A DNA stretch of 64,000 nucleotides from Hysterangium stoloniferum (GCA_015178975.1 WHVD01000084.1:186001-250000), one strand, 5' to 3'. Shown: positions 20,985 to 32,757, counted from the first letter of the stretch. A program made the numbers and translations. Notes: generated by a model not told the origin, from the sequence alone.

Positions 20985-21802
20985 TGTTACGACTGGAATT
21001 CCTGCTGGACTCTGGGCACTAACTTATACGCATCTGCACCCTATATGCACCAATTGTCAGTTTACTGGAATTCCCGCCGGACTCTGTACATCAGACTCGT
21101 CTATGTTCAACTTCATTACATCATGTATCAGTCACCAGAATACCCACCGGACTCCATCCCTGTCTATGTCTGACCTCATCCCACGCATCAGTCACTGGAC
21201 CCTGCTTGGAAAACCCGTCATCCCTCTAACAGAGCCCCATTCCCGTTTTAGTCAAATGACCTGTCATGATTCGGACTCTGCTCCCACTCTGTTTCCCATT
21301 ATGGTTTATGATTTGTCATGATTCGGACTCCACTCCATTCCATCCTGTTCCTAACACCAAATTTGGTGTTTACTATTCTCATTTCATGTTTTGCTAGTTT
21401 CATTTCATCATTACTGGATTTGGTATCTCATTCATTCCACAGTCTATATAGTCTGGCAGATGTTGTACATACAATCCAGTCAGAAAATTGGCTTAGATTC
21501 CCAGTAATCTAAAACATTTTCTGCTCTAAACTCCTACTTGAATTACACCGCTCACGCTAGTTGGAGCCCACAGGCTCCGGCATATCTATCTCTCTTATTT
21601 ATCTCAACTCCCGACCTCTCAACCCACAACCTCCGACCTACAACCCCTCAACCCACGAACCCCACCTGGACTCCCTGGGATTCCTGTCTGCCTGTCTGAA
21701 ATTGGACAACACGATCTCACGAGGGTGCAGCCTCTAAGCTGAAGCCAAGTCCTACTGGATATCCCATGGGTTTCTCCGGAAACCCGTGTATGTACCCTAA
21801 CA
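20985..21802 (+). repeat. Solo LTR, family A, TSD GAAGG
   Basis: 818 bp from TGTTACGACTGG to ACCCTAACA, with the exact duplication GAAGG at 20980-20984 and 21803-21807. It has a TATA-like CTATATAG near 21444 and the family signature CTAACACCAAATTTGGTG. It splits the RNase H region of the DIRS-like element. Confidence 0.95.
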
Positions 21803-23354
21803 GAAGGGCAGAGATGACAGCAACATTATCAACATGAAAGATGACATGGTGATGTTTCCATAGGTGTCCCCAATATAATATGGCCTGCAGTACTGCATAG
21901 ATCTCCTTGAACTGAATATCACGCTGGTGGAAATGCCGAGGCACATGCATCATAGATGCCCCCAATCCCTTTGGTTCCACTGGCATCTGTGTGAACATGG
22001 ACTGTGGGGTATGATGGTAAAATGAGATGAACTCCATTCCATGCTGCAGTAAAAGTCTGCCACCACTGCAGGTCAGTCTGAGTGTAGGCTGGGATGTGGC
22101 AACAGGCATAAGGTAACTTGAAGGTCATGGAGAAGTCAATCAGGTGTCAGATGAAAGTATGTGAATGAGGAATGACTTGTGAGGTGAACTGCAGAAACCC
22201 AATTAGCTCCTGTAATTTATGGAGAGTAACTGTACTGGTATTAGTGAAGGAACTCAAAAGGGTGAGCAGAAAGGCCACCTTGTCATTGGGGAGGTGAGCC
22301 TCCATGGCAACTGTGTCAATTTCGAGACCCAAGTACTCGAGCTTGGTACAAGGTAAGACAGTCTTTTCATGCTGGAAATTAAAGCCGAGTTGATGTCTGT
22401 GGCCCAAGCACCAGGAAATCGCAGCATTGGTGATGTGTAGTGGAGTTTGTGGTGAAAAAATGGGAAGGAAGTCATCTAAATAGTGGCAGAGATCACCAGG
22501 GATGTGGTGTAAGATGATCCAGTGGAGTCCTTCAGCAAACAGGTTGAATATATAAGGGGCAGAGTGGAGCCCAAAGATTAGGACAATGGCATGGTAGAAC
22601 AGAGAGTTCCAGTGAAAGCCAAGAAGATGCCACTCAGATGGGGTAACTGGAATGTGATGAAAGGCCTCTTTGAGGTCCAGTTTAGTGAGCAAGGTACCCT
22701 GGCTGAACGTGCGAACAGCTTGGAGGGCAGATTCAAAGGACTCATACCTGATGGAGGCTTCAGAGTCAGGGATACTGTCATTGATGGAGTCTCCAGGGGG
22801 CCACAAGAGGTGATTGATCAAACAGAGTTTGGAACTGCACTTGCATGTCACTAGGCCAAGGGGGGATGAGTGAAAATCCGTGAGAGGGGGGGATGGGAAG
22901 GGTCCAAGTGCATGGGAGTTAGCAACAAGGTTGTGAATGGCAGTGGACACAGCTGTGGTATCCAACAGGGTTGACTGCAAATTTTTACACTGCTGAGGGT
23001 GATCAGATGAAGAAAATCCAAGAAGTGCACCATGTTTTATTATATGCAGTAAAGAATCTACAAAGGGACGGTCTGGGTAGTCCTTCAAGTAGAAATCCCA
23101 AGCATTACTGTGGAGGGGAGAAGTAATAAAGGACAATGTGGCTGCAGGTGCAGGGGGAGGGGCACAGTTGCAACGAGAATCAGAATTAGGATGAGGTGGA
23201 GGGGGTGGTTTGGGGGGGAAAGCTCATGAAAATGTGGAAGGGGGGTGGAATGTGATCCCAAAAAGCAAGGGCCAGTAGACGGGGAGCCAATGGAAGTCAC
23301 ATGGGTGGTGCAAAGATGAGATCGCTGTGAAGAAGGCCTCACCATGCCCACCAC

Positions 23355-23555
23355 CTAAGCAGCTTTTTTAGGATATTTGGACACACCATGATCTGGACTA
23401 TCACAAGTGCGGCACTTGTGGATGCATAAGCATTTTTCCCTGTAGCAGATGTGAAAGTTGAAGTCATTGCATGATTGTGACTTGATCTCACCAGAGCTCT
23501 TCAGGGCAGTTTTGTCTTTCATTGGACAGGCTTTGGTGCGACCTACAGTAAGCAA
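23355..23555 (-). pseudogene. Gag-like zinc-knuckle fragment of the DIRS-like element
   Basis: Minus-strand frame with CYREKCLCIHKCRTCDSPDH and GVSKYPKKAA. It resembles the CCHC-type knuckles at the Gag end of fungal DIRS-like elements; the last Cys of the knuckle appears to be Tyr. It is truncated upstream by the repeat beginning at 23546. Confidence 0.6.
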
Positions 23556-25497
23556 AAAAAGGGTTGCAATGTTCAGTAAATTTTAACTCAAATGCTTATA
23601 ACTCCAGAAATAAATTAGCTAAAATTAGGAAAAAATATAAGTTAGAAAGCCCTATTTCTGAACTTTAACATAATAAGCAAGGGTTTCTCTTAGATAGCTC
23701 AATATATGCTATAGTGTCACAGAGCTTCAACAATAAAACAAGCAAAGGTCCAGTAATTTAAATACTGACAGATTAATGAGCTGCGCTATTAAGCTTAAAC
23801 AACTCAAATCAATGCTTATTTTAATTATTGAAAGGTTCAATAAAACAATATATGACTCTTTTAGCAAATAAAAGAACTATTCCTTGAGAATAGGGGCTAG
23901 AAGCTGAGTATATATGCAGTAACTTAGCAGAGACTTGATATAAAGCTTCGGATTCTTGTATGCTTATTTGTAGCTATTAATAGTTATTTAACAAGGTGTT
24001 AAATAATTTATTAATAGAGAAAATAATGTGTGTTGGATTATTTGAGTGCTTGTACTTGATTAATTCAATAAACTTAGGGCTGGGCCTTGAATAATCTAGT
24101 ATTGGCAGGGAATTTCAGTAAGGATACTTAGATACTTATTAGGTTTATTATGTAATTAATAAACCTAAAGGGTAGCTGTGAGGCTGGGGAACTTAGATGA
24201 TTAGCTAAGCTCAAGTGTTGCTGACAAAGATTCAAGATTCTGCAAGTGTAGGTGCTTGCAGTTAGTGTATCAGACTAAGGCTATTATTGTCCTTAGGATG
24301 ATTAGATAAGCTTCTGAGCTGTGCAGTAAAATATGTGTGAGATAGATTGATTTTATTGGAAACTTGGCCTTCCTTATATACATTTTGATAACTAAATATT
24401 TAATCATTTATTTACTTTATGAGGTCATTATTTAGGTCATAATGACCTCATATTCTACTTATTTTTTTACCCTTTATTTACCATGTGATTCCCCTCTCTG
24501 AGACAAGGGTTCCAACCTTTGGCTTGAACATGAAGGTTCAAAGCCGCAGTCCCAGGATGGAAGCATTTGATGAGTCCGTGGAATCAAATTATGACTGTTA
24601 CAGTCACATTCGTGACTTGTGTGATATCCTGACACCGGAGGCTTATCTAATAAGTCACGTGACTCCAAAAATGCGCACATTGAAGCAAAACAATGTGCCG
24701 AAAAGCAATAACTAAGTAAATATAATAAAAATACAATAACTTCAAGAAAATATTAAATAATTCACAGAAAATTAAGAGAATATTATGAGATGAGGCTGAT
24801 ACCTCACAGTCTGAGTTCTAACTATGTGTGAGGAGTATGCTTTTACCACAGTTTCATTGTGGTAAAACACTCCTTTTATTTTATTTATATTTTACACATT
24901 CTATTCATATTTTTCTATCTTTTATATTCTTCGAATATTGCATCATTTCATTAGTTCGAAGCATTGTGTATACTTGTGGGTGCACTTGGCACCAAATGAA
25001 ACTCAGACACACTTTTACCCAAGAACCACCACTCGTAAGACATACATAAACTAGGTCTACTACGAGTGGTGATCAGGGTAACGTGTCAGCTACTACATAG
25101 GTAGCAATATCTGAACTATCTAACACTTCTGGCCTCAAACTGTAACAGTCAAGGCCTCCACTCGATCCATTGCACTCTTTGACTACTGTGTCATCTTGTG
25201 CTCTCTCTCTCACTTTCTCTTATATTGCACCGAATAGGTCAATATTCTTCCTTTCTACTCATTTCTTCGTATATAGAATGGTCAGAACTTATACCACTCT
25301 TCACACTATGGGTGCTAGAATACATAAGTCTGGCATGTATGTGCCCACAAGAGTCGATGTACTGCATACATAGGTCGTTGAACTAATTATAAGTGTATAA
25401 TAAAATAGAGAGAAAGTAGAAATAATAATGGAAATATAGTATGAGCTCATCCAGACTATATTTCCTGAGTATATTTCGCCATACCTCTCACACACAC
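23546..25497. other. AT-rich repeat-derived DNA, no gene recognised
   Basis: The first roughly 120 bp match the left end of the MITE at 28995 (CAGTAAGCAAAAAAAGG, TTCAGTAAATTTTAACT), but no matching right end was found. The rest is AT-rich with short frames and no family motif. A TCACGTGACTCC palindrome lies near 24655. Probably transposon debris. Confidence 0.5.
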
Positions 25498-26496
25498 ATC
25501 AGTCACCGGACCCTGCTCGGAAACCCATCATCCCTCTAACTGAGCCCTATTCCCATTATAGTCAAATGACCTGTCACGATTCAGACTCCACTCCCACTCC
25601 ATTCCCATTATGGTTTCATGACCTGTCACAATTCGGACTCCACTCCGTTCCATCCCATTCCTAACACCAAGTTTGGTGTTTACTTATCTTGTTTGGTGTT
25701 TACTTATCTTGTTTTATGTTTGTTAGTTTCGTTTTCATTATTACTGGATTTGGTATGTTATTCATTCCACAGTCTATATATTCTGGCAGATATTGTACAT
25801 ACAATCCAGTCAGAAAATCAGCTTAGATTCTCCCCAGTAATCTTAGTACATTTTCCACTCTAAACTCCTCTTTGAATCACACCGCTCTCACTAGTCGGAG
25901 CCCATGGGCTCCGACACATCTATCACTTGACCTCCGACTTATCTATCTCAAATCCCTGACCTCTCAACCCACAACCTCTCAACCCACAACCTCTCAACCC
26001 ACAACCTCTCAACCCACAACCTCTCAACCCACAACCTCTCAACCCACAACCTCTCAACCCACAACCTCTCAACCCACAACCTCTCAACCCACAACCTCTC
26101 AACCCACAACCTCTCAACCCACAACCTCTCAACCCACAACCTCTCAACCCACAACCTCTCAACCCACAACCTCTCAACCCACAACCTCTCAACCCACAAC
26201 CTCTCAACCCACAACCTCTCAACCCACAACCTCTCAACCCACAACCTCTCAACCCACAACCTCTCAACCCACAACCTCTCAACCCACAACCTCTCAACCC
26301 ACAACCTCTCAACCCACAACCTCTCAACCCACAACCTCTCAACCCACAAACCCCACCCAGACTCCCTGGGATTCCCATCCACCCATTTGAAATTGGACAA
26401 CACAATCTCGTGAGGGCACAGCCTATAAGCTGAAGCCAAGTCCTACTGGATTTCCTGCAGGTTTCTCCAGAAACCCTCCGTGTATCCACCCTTAAC
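25498..26496 (+). repeat. Family-A LTR, 5'-truncated, ending CTTAACA
   Basis: From CAGTCACCGGACC onward it parallels the 3' three quarters of the LTR at 20985-21802, including the TTTGGTGTTTAC, CAGTCTATATA, CACCGCTC and AGCTGAAGCCAAGTCCTACT phrases, and ends CCCTTAACA. The first roughly 200 bp are missing. It contains the expanded 15-bp satellite at 25960-26348. Confidence 0.85.
25960..26348. repeat. 15-bp minisatellite, about 26 copies
   Basis: Unit CCTCTCAACCCACAA repeated almost without error. Other copies of the same LTR have only two or three loose units here, so the array expanded within this LTR copy. The PTTSQ-like frame through it is a consequence of a period divisible by three, not a gene. 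Confidence 0.97.
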
Positions 26497-27410
26497 ACCC
26501 TGCCTTGTCATTGACTTCCTATGATCTGTTCCACCCGTTGCTTCCTTGATTGGCCCTCTGGTCATCCATCTCATTGTAGTATAAAATCTTCTTCATGTAT
26601 GCCACATTTCTTTAGTTCGAAAATCAACTTAGATTACCCTCTACTAGTTCTCAGTCTCTTTCCTCCCTTCTCAATACTCTCAAAGATGTTCTTCAGCAAG
26701 CCATGAACTCGTACATTATGACTCTTAGTATTTTGGCCCACCAGTCTATTGAGCTAAGTGTTGATCTTTGCCTTTATCATACTATCTGCTCTGTTTAAAT
26801 ACTGGAGCACCCTAACAGTTCATGTGAGGGCACAACACATAAGTTGAAACCAAGCTCCACTACATTTATAGAGTTGGACTCCCAACTAGTACAATCTCTA
26901 TCATCAGCCCCCTGATTTGCTTGTTTCATAACATCAGCCCCCCAACTTAGAATCCTCCTCCTCCATTTTGCTTAGATATTAACAACTCTTTCCTATACTT
27001 CCTTTGACCCATCACAGCTTTCTGTTTCCTTGATCAGCCCTCCATTCATCCATTCCCCCTTTGTATAAAGTTTCTATTATGTATGCTACTACTCTTAGTA
27101 TATTGGCCCCCTAGTCAAGTAAGCTTAGTGTTGTCTTCAGTCCATATTGTACTATCTGCTCTGTTTAAAATACCAGAGCACCTTAACGGTTCATATGAGG
27201 GCACAACACATAAGTTGAAGCCAAGCTCCACCTGTTTTATAGAGTCAGACCTCCTGACTAGTCCCCCTTGCTTAGATCTTAACAGTAAGTGATACTAGTG
27301 TAAAGGCTAGCTCTGGTGAGTATAGCACATTATTCAATGTTACATTGACCTTTGAGTTCCTGTTTGGCATAGTGACTTTCATACTTTCAATCCTGGTTGC
27401 ATGGACAATG
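26497..27410. repeat. Two diverged copies of an LTR-like repeat
   Basis: About 26526-26985 and 27003-27300 share the order CTTCCTTGAT, ATTGGCCC, ACTATCTGCTCTGTTTAAA, GAGGGCACAACACATAAGTT and CCAAGCTCCAC. The GAGGGCACA/CATAAG phrase also recalls the end of family A. No coding region or target duplication was found. Confidence 0.6.
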
Positions 27411-28921
27411 TGTCAGGGCAATATATATAATATATATTTTTGCCATTTATTTTTTATTTTAGTTTATTTTAATTATAGCTACATGTAGCAGTGCAGGCAC
27501 AATGCGAGAATGATTATGTAATCGTGCCACTGCCACCACTGTTGAAAGCGGTCGCACTGTTGCAACACACAGATACACTGCACACTCGCAATGTGCATGC
27601 ACTGCGGAGTCACAAAATGCTCGCAAATGCATACACAGTGCAGTGGCAATATGGAGGATGGTCACACTTTATTGAATATACAAAATTTTACTGAATAATC
27701 CTCATATTTTCCAAGTGAGACTATTCCTTCTGGCCATGACAACTTATTCTATGAGTTTATATTTAATTACCTGAAATTTCATCTTTAAAATATGCATGCC
27801 CTTTTAAAATACACACAAATGACATAGTTACATATGATTATTTGGGTTAAACAAGATTATTTGGGTTATGACTTAATCTTTGGGTTATGATGTATTCTCT
27901 TGTATACAAGCAAACTTTCAAATATATTTCATATAATTTAAATTTAGTTGGTTTAGAGAGTTAACCAGAACTATCTGGGGTACCAATCCCCATTGTGCAA
28001 TTTATTCCAAAAGAATAATCTACAGATGATTGTTTGACTAAATTTTGTCAGATATAGGATAAATATTAATATTTTTGCATTCTTCAGAGTGATACCTAAT
28101 CAACTGAATTTGATTAAATATTAATTTTACAACAAACAATATAAATATATATACTTTAGTGGATAAATAACTTTTAAAGTTTTGGGTTATCCTCCTATGG
28201 CGTCCTCACATCGGCGCTGATGCAAGACCATTGCCACTGTCATTGAAAGTAACAGTGCCGTCACGATGCATGGGCACATAGTGTAGTCACAATTTGTGCA
28301 TTCTACGTGGTGGCATGGCCAAGCAATGGTGCTGACATAATGACGACGGCGTCACTTACGTCCTGAATATGGCTGCACAAGTGATATAGTGATACGACAT
28401 AGCATTGGCACGGCCGTATCCGCTGTCATTGCAAGGCCACAGCCGTCATCATCACGAGATCAATGCAGCCATCATCATCGCGAGGTCACCACAACCACCG
28501 CTGACTCAAGGCCAATGCCGTCACCTATGCTCTGATGGACACACAGTGTTTCACACTGTGTGCCCATAGAGGCCTCCTGGTGCATCAACACTGCAACCAC
28601 AGTTGGAGCCTATGCAAACACCAGCACGCCGCATGGATCTACACAGTGCCAGGCAGGCTTACATAAGTGCCAAAAGTGCGGCTAGGCACTGTAGGGTGCA
28701 TACAATCCATTTTCAGTATTTTTCTCAAGTTTCTAATAAATATTAAATATTAAATAAATAGTATAAATAGGGGGCATGTACATAGCTAGTCTTTAGTTTC
28801 AATCTCTTAGGAATCCCACTAAAACAAGTGTGATCTCCCCTGTCATTGAGCTATCCCCTCTTCACTTCATATTTCTGTGTTTTATCTTGTATTTGGTAGC
28901 CTTGTTAGTGTTGCCCTAACA
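27411..28921 (+). repeat. Solo LTR, family B, 1.5 kb, TSD CAATG
   Basis: Begins TGTCAGGGCAA and ends TTGCCCTAACA, which are near-perfect inverted ends, and is flanked by the direct repeat CAATG (27406-27410 and 28922-28926). A TATA-like AGTATAAATAGGGG stands near 28768. The middle mixes AT-rich DNA with a GC-richer part (28200-28690) full of CACAGTG/GCCGTCA phrases. No internal retrotransposon region was seen. Confidence 0.85.
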
Positions 28922-28994
28922 CAATGGTTTTGTCAGTGGCTTCAATTGGGTGGGGTGGTTAAATGTGACAAAATGATGGCAGCTAGGGGACATA

Positions 28995-29222
28995 CAGTAA
29001 GCAAAAAAGGGATTGAAATGTTCAGTAAATTTTAACTTGAATGCTTATGTATAACTCCAGAAATAGATTAGCTAAAATTAGGAACAAAATATAAGTTAGA
29101 AAGCCCTGTTTTGGGGCTTTGGGATGATGTGTGAGCAGGTTTGTTCAAAAATATTCACTCATTGTTGAGATATTGAATATTTTGTACAGGAGTATCATTG
29201 CAAACCGTTTTTTTGCTTACTG
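28995..29222. mobile_element. 228-bp Tc1/mariner-type MITE
   Basis: Inverted ends CAGTAAGCAAAAAA and TTTTTTTGCTTACTG, each next to TA (28993-28994 and 29223-29224). It has no coding capacity. The first roughly 120 bp are shared with the sequence starting at 23546. Confidence 0.85.
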
Positions 29223-30221
29223 TATAGTGGAGAAATGGAGGGCTGAAACAGGGATTCAGATATATATAAATGAAACATACATAGGTAAATTGGAAACAGA
29301 ACAAGCAATCAAGAAATGGAACAAAGGGAGTAATGGAGAAAGATAAATGTTTGAGGTGGCAAGTGACACAATGAATAACAGAATGTTGTCAGAAATGGAA
29401 TCAGGCACAGAGTGGGTTGAATGAACAAACTCATGCTAGTATTATTTTGGGGCACTGTCATCAGGGATGCTATGGTTGGGGAAACTAATATTGGGATGCA
29501 GAAGGGTACTGAGGGTGAGGGATACATAGTGCAGGGGCACAAGAAATGATACAGTACCTAACACAGAGGCTGTTTGGCCAGACTCATGATATTTTGTCAT
29601 AATGTTTGTCAGTCAATGTTTTCACAATAAATCATTGTATATATTTAAACTACAATTTACAAGCCCAAAAGCACTGTGATATACATATGTACTCGAGTAG
29701 TTATACAGATTTCAAGGGCAGAAGAACTATGTAGGTATGTACTAAAGAGCAACAATTGAGTAGGTATATATATTCTAGAAACTATACAGCTTTTTGTCAC
29801 AGGAACTTGATAATACATGTAAACTCTTTAATGCACAGATAAAGAAAATATGTGGGCAAAATTTATGGTGTCTGAATTGGTATGTGCAGGGATAAAAAGA
29901 GCATTTATCATGTGCTACCTTATAATTTAAAAAAAATCAGGTGTAAAGGACAGGAGTAACCACGACTCTTTTAAAGTAAGTATAAATGACATGCAGTTTA
30001 GAACTAGCTAAACCAACAGCACAGGAGATACACAACACGTTGAAAGAGGCATCTCGACAAATTACTACAAGTTCCACAAAACAAAATAATAAACTAGTTA
30101 CTGGAGTGACTACCTCACGTTTTAAACAAGGAACAATACAGCGAGAATCCCGAGGAACCGTACTACATAAATAAGAGCCTTGCTTATCCAAAAATAAAAA
30201 CAAACAAACAAAAAACAATAT
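29223..30221. other. Spacer between repeats and RAD21, no gene recognised
   Basis: AT-rich, with short frames that show no motif; 29223-29600 is probably old transposon DNA. The RAD21 stop codon at 30222 marks the end. Confidence 0.55.
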
Positions 30222-32603
30222 TCAAAATCCCATGGAGGATGCAAGCGATGGTGCTGCAGATGCTTGTCTTCCTTGACGAATGTTATGTTCCCATAATTTA
30301 TCTTTGGCTCTGATTTCAATGTTCTCATAAGGTTTTGTTTGAGAAAGCTTGATGCAATCACGGGTACCCAAAACAAGCAGCTCGAAAAAGAATGACGATG
30401 CCGCACGGCGAGATGCCTATATGAACAACCACAGGTTATATGGCTAATTTCACAGAAGACATGAAGCTTGCATACTTTTTCGGATATTTGGGAAAAGCCT
30501 AACACCTTTTCTTCACCTTCAGGCTCGAGTGAGGGATCAAGCTCTTTGCGGATAATGGACAAAGCTTTCACAGTATTCTTGCTATAACCCTTTTTTATGT
30601 CTTGTTCATCGTTATCGATCTGTTCTTCCTGGCTTGGTTGGCCGGTTGTTTGGCTTTGAGAAGGTCTGATGTCGAAAGTAGCAATGGGGCAGTCCGCGTC
30701 AGCGTAAGTCTCTACATCCTCTGCAAGATCGGCAGCAGGAGTAGAAACCCTTGTATCGTCACCTCCGACTTTCGATGGTCCAAGATCCACATTAAGCATG
30801 TCACCCGAAGTGTCAAGTGGAAACTCCACATCCATCGGGAATTCTTCCATACCGACTTCCAATCCTCCAAGATCGACATCACCGGCGGTAGCTTGTAAAA
30901 GATCACTTCCTAGACCGATACTACGAGCGACGCTGGTAGCTCTACGGGCGACTTCAATATCAGTAACGTCGCCCTCTACACCGTCTTCCAATCGTGCCTT
31001 TTTCCTTGGTCTGTCGTTGGCATCATCGCCACGACGTTTAGAGAGTGTCAAGTTAGTGATAGGCCGCATGAACAACGCCGACAACTCAGGTGTGAGACCT
31101 GGAGGACCCGCATTGAAGAAGAGGCTGCCACCGGGTCCGGGTTTCGTAGGCATGAAGTGAGCCACAGGATCCGACCGTATTTCCAACAGGCGCATCACAG
31201 TACGAGACGCAGGGAGAAAATGTTGCTAAAGGTCGCGTTAACGATACGAAGTTCGAGCACTATGACGGTGATCTACCTTTGTGATGATCTGACTAACGTC
31301 CTTCTGTGTCTGACTGACTTGACTATCTTCCTTACTCCGCGCTAATTTACCGCCCGGACCACCAGTGAGCTCAATGACTAAGTCGATGATTTGCTTTTTA
31401 TCTTTGGCCTTCTTCGTTGACTGACGTTTGGTTGCTGCTTCGTCTATGACTTTCGCAGCTACGCGCGGAGTAAGCTCGGGAGGAGGAGTTGCTGGCAGAT
31501 CTGTTAGCGGAGAGGCTGTTATGGAAGACATTAGCGTCAGATATATATATAAAAGTTAACTTGCTACTTACAAGCACGAGTGCCAGCATCTTTTTCCTGA
31601 GGTTGTTCAATGTCGAGAGGCGCCTCTTCGCCGAAATTGAGACCCAGGTCGAAATTCACACCACCCATATCTGCGTCCATATCTACATCAAAATTCCCAA
31701 CTCCAAAACCTGCTTCGGATGCATCTCTACTTCGCACGGATTGAGCATCCAAATCCTTGTCAAAACCACCGTGCCCTAGTAACGCTGAATCGACAGATTC
31801 ACGCAGGTGAAGGGGATCTGGTGCATCACGAGCTTGTTCCACGGACATGCTGTCATCTATGTCGTCACGGTCTTTGTTGTTCGGCCCATCACCAAAATCA
31901 AGCCCGAGATCAAGCTCGTAATCCTGCGAACCAATGCCATCGACAGGGCCAAGGTCAAAGCCATATCCAGGATCATCAAGGTCTAGGTGTAAATCATCTG
32001 CAGTTGCGAGAGTAATATCAGCTTGCCGAGCAATATGCTGGCCACCAGGTTGCGCTTCAAAGTCAAGGTCCCTAAAAAAGGCATCAGACAAAGACTATGG
32101 ATGTGGCAATAGTCATACAAGTCGAAATCTGGTAACATGAGATCAAGATCAATCCCTCCATCCTGTAATGTAATGGCATTCCGGTTCACGGCTAATTGCT
32201 CTTCTGTCATGTCAACAATCCCAGGGCGAAAAGCCTATAGACATATGTTATGGAATAGAAAACGAGCGAGAAACAGGGGCGTGCCATTTTGATTTTGAGC
32301 AATGCTTCGTTACAATCATCCAGCAGGTACTTTGCTTTCCGACTATATATCCTTACAACACCAAGGAGCAACTGGCCACTTAGACGTAAAGCCATGACTT
32401 CAACCTCCTGCCCCATTATTGAAGCAACAGATTGACTGATGTCAGTTTGTAGTGTCTGTGTCTTTGAGAGTTTACGTTCCCAGTGTGCTGCAAGCCACAC
32501 CTTGGCCAGAGGGCCCCGACGAGACAAAATGGCTTCAGAATAAAACTACGTAGACTACGCGTCAATAAACGCGTCCGGAACGTGTCTATTCAGCACATAC
32601 CAT
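30222..32603 (-). CDS. RAD21: Cohesin kleisin subunit RAD21/SCC1
   Basis: Closes the SMC1-SMC3 ring that holds sister chromatids together; cut by separase at anaphase. Seven exons on the minus strand: 32601-32603 (the ATG alone), 32285-32545, 32119-32234, 31572-32071, 31277-31515, 30476-31225 and 30222-30416; 687 aa. The N-terminal kleisin domain reads [20 protein letters not shown], then [20 protein letters not shown]; the middle is acidic and Asp-rich; the C-terminal winged helix has [11 protein letters not shown] and [16 protein letters not shown]. The [12 protein letters not shown] wording fits mitotic RAD21, not REC8. Exon 2 ends at a GC donor (32283-32284), required to reach AFRPGIVD. 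Confidence 0.95.
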
Positions 32604-32750
32604 GTTCTTAGACCAGAAGGGAGTTGTACAAGTTGGTGAGGGGGTGGGTAAAGCACACTGAGTTTGAAATTAGCCGCCACTATTGTTCCAAAGGAGTTCG
32701 ATCAAACTTAGCTGGACCTGAGCTGAGCCTGTGCACAATCAAGGGCAACC

Positions 32751-32757
32751 ATATAAA
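32751..32757 (+). promoter_or_regulatory. TATA-like box of the secreted-protein gene
   Basis: ATATAAA about 120 bp upstream of the ATG at 32879. The 275 bp between the RAD21 start and this gene is a divergent promoter region. Confidence 0.5.

Larger units (their letters stand above)
20380..23345 (-). pseudogene. Reverse transcriptase - RNase H of the DIRS-like element
   Basis: RT motifs: LTKLDLKEAFHHIPVTPSEW (domain A) and the catalytic box HYLDDFLPI. RNase H motifs: VHTDASGTKGIGG, DIQFKEIYAVLQAI, FHVDNVAVISAL, and after the insertions STNALADAAS. In-frame TGA codons stand at 22147-22149 and after FPPA near 21913; a one-base shift lies between the first RNase H motif and DIQFKE. The family-A LTR splits the frame after VISAL. 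The protein would have copied the element RNA into DNA. Confidence 0.85.
19160..23555 (-). mobile_element. Tyrosine-recombinase retrotransposon (DIRS/Ngaro-like), degraded
   Basis: Minus-strand order: zinc-knuckle Gag-like fragment (about 23355-23555), reverse transcriptase and RNase H (about 20380-23345), then tyrosine recombinase (about 19490-20270). This order, with a recombinase in place of a DDE integrase, defines DIRS/Ngaro-type elements. It is interrupted by a family-A solo LTR (20985-21802) and probably by about 300 bp of other sequence (20590-20890). The 5' end is cut at 23546 by another repeat starting TACAGTAAGCAAAAAA. Confidence 0.85.

Noticed and set aside
25960-26348. CRISPR-like regular array
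   Set aside because: Units are contiguous with no spacers and the genome is eukaryotic.
25872-26390. ORF rich in PTTSQ and its minus-strand CGLRG counterparts
   Set aside because: Produced by the 15-bp satellite in an LTR; no start context, domain or splice support.
29309-29542. Pro/Ser/Phe-rich 77-codon minus ORF
   Set aside because: Composition follows the plus-strand purine-rich repeat DNA; no family resemblance.
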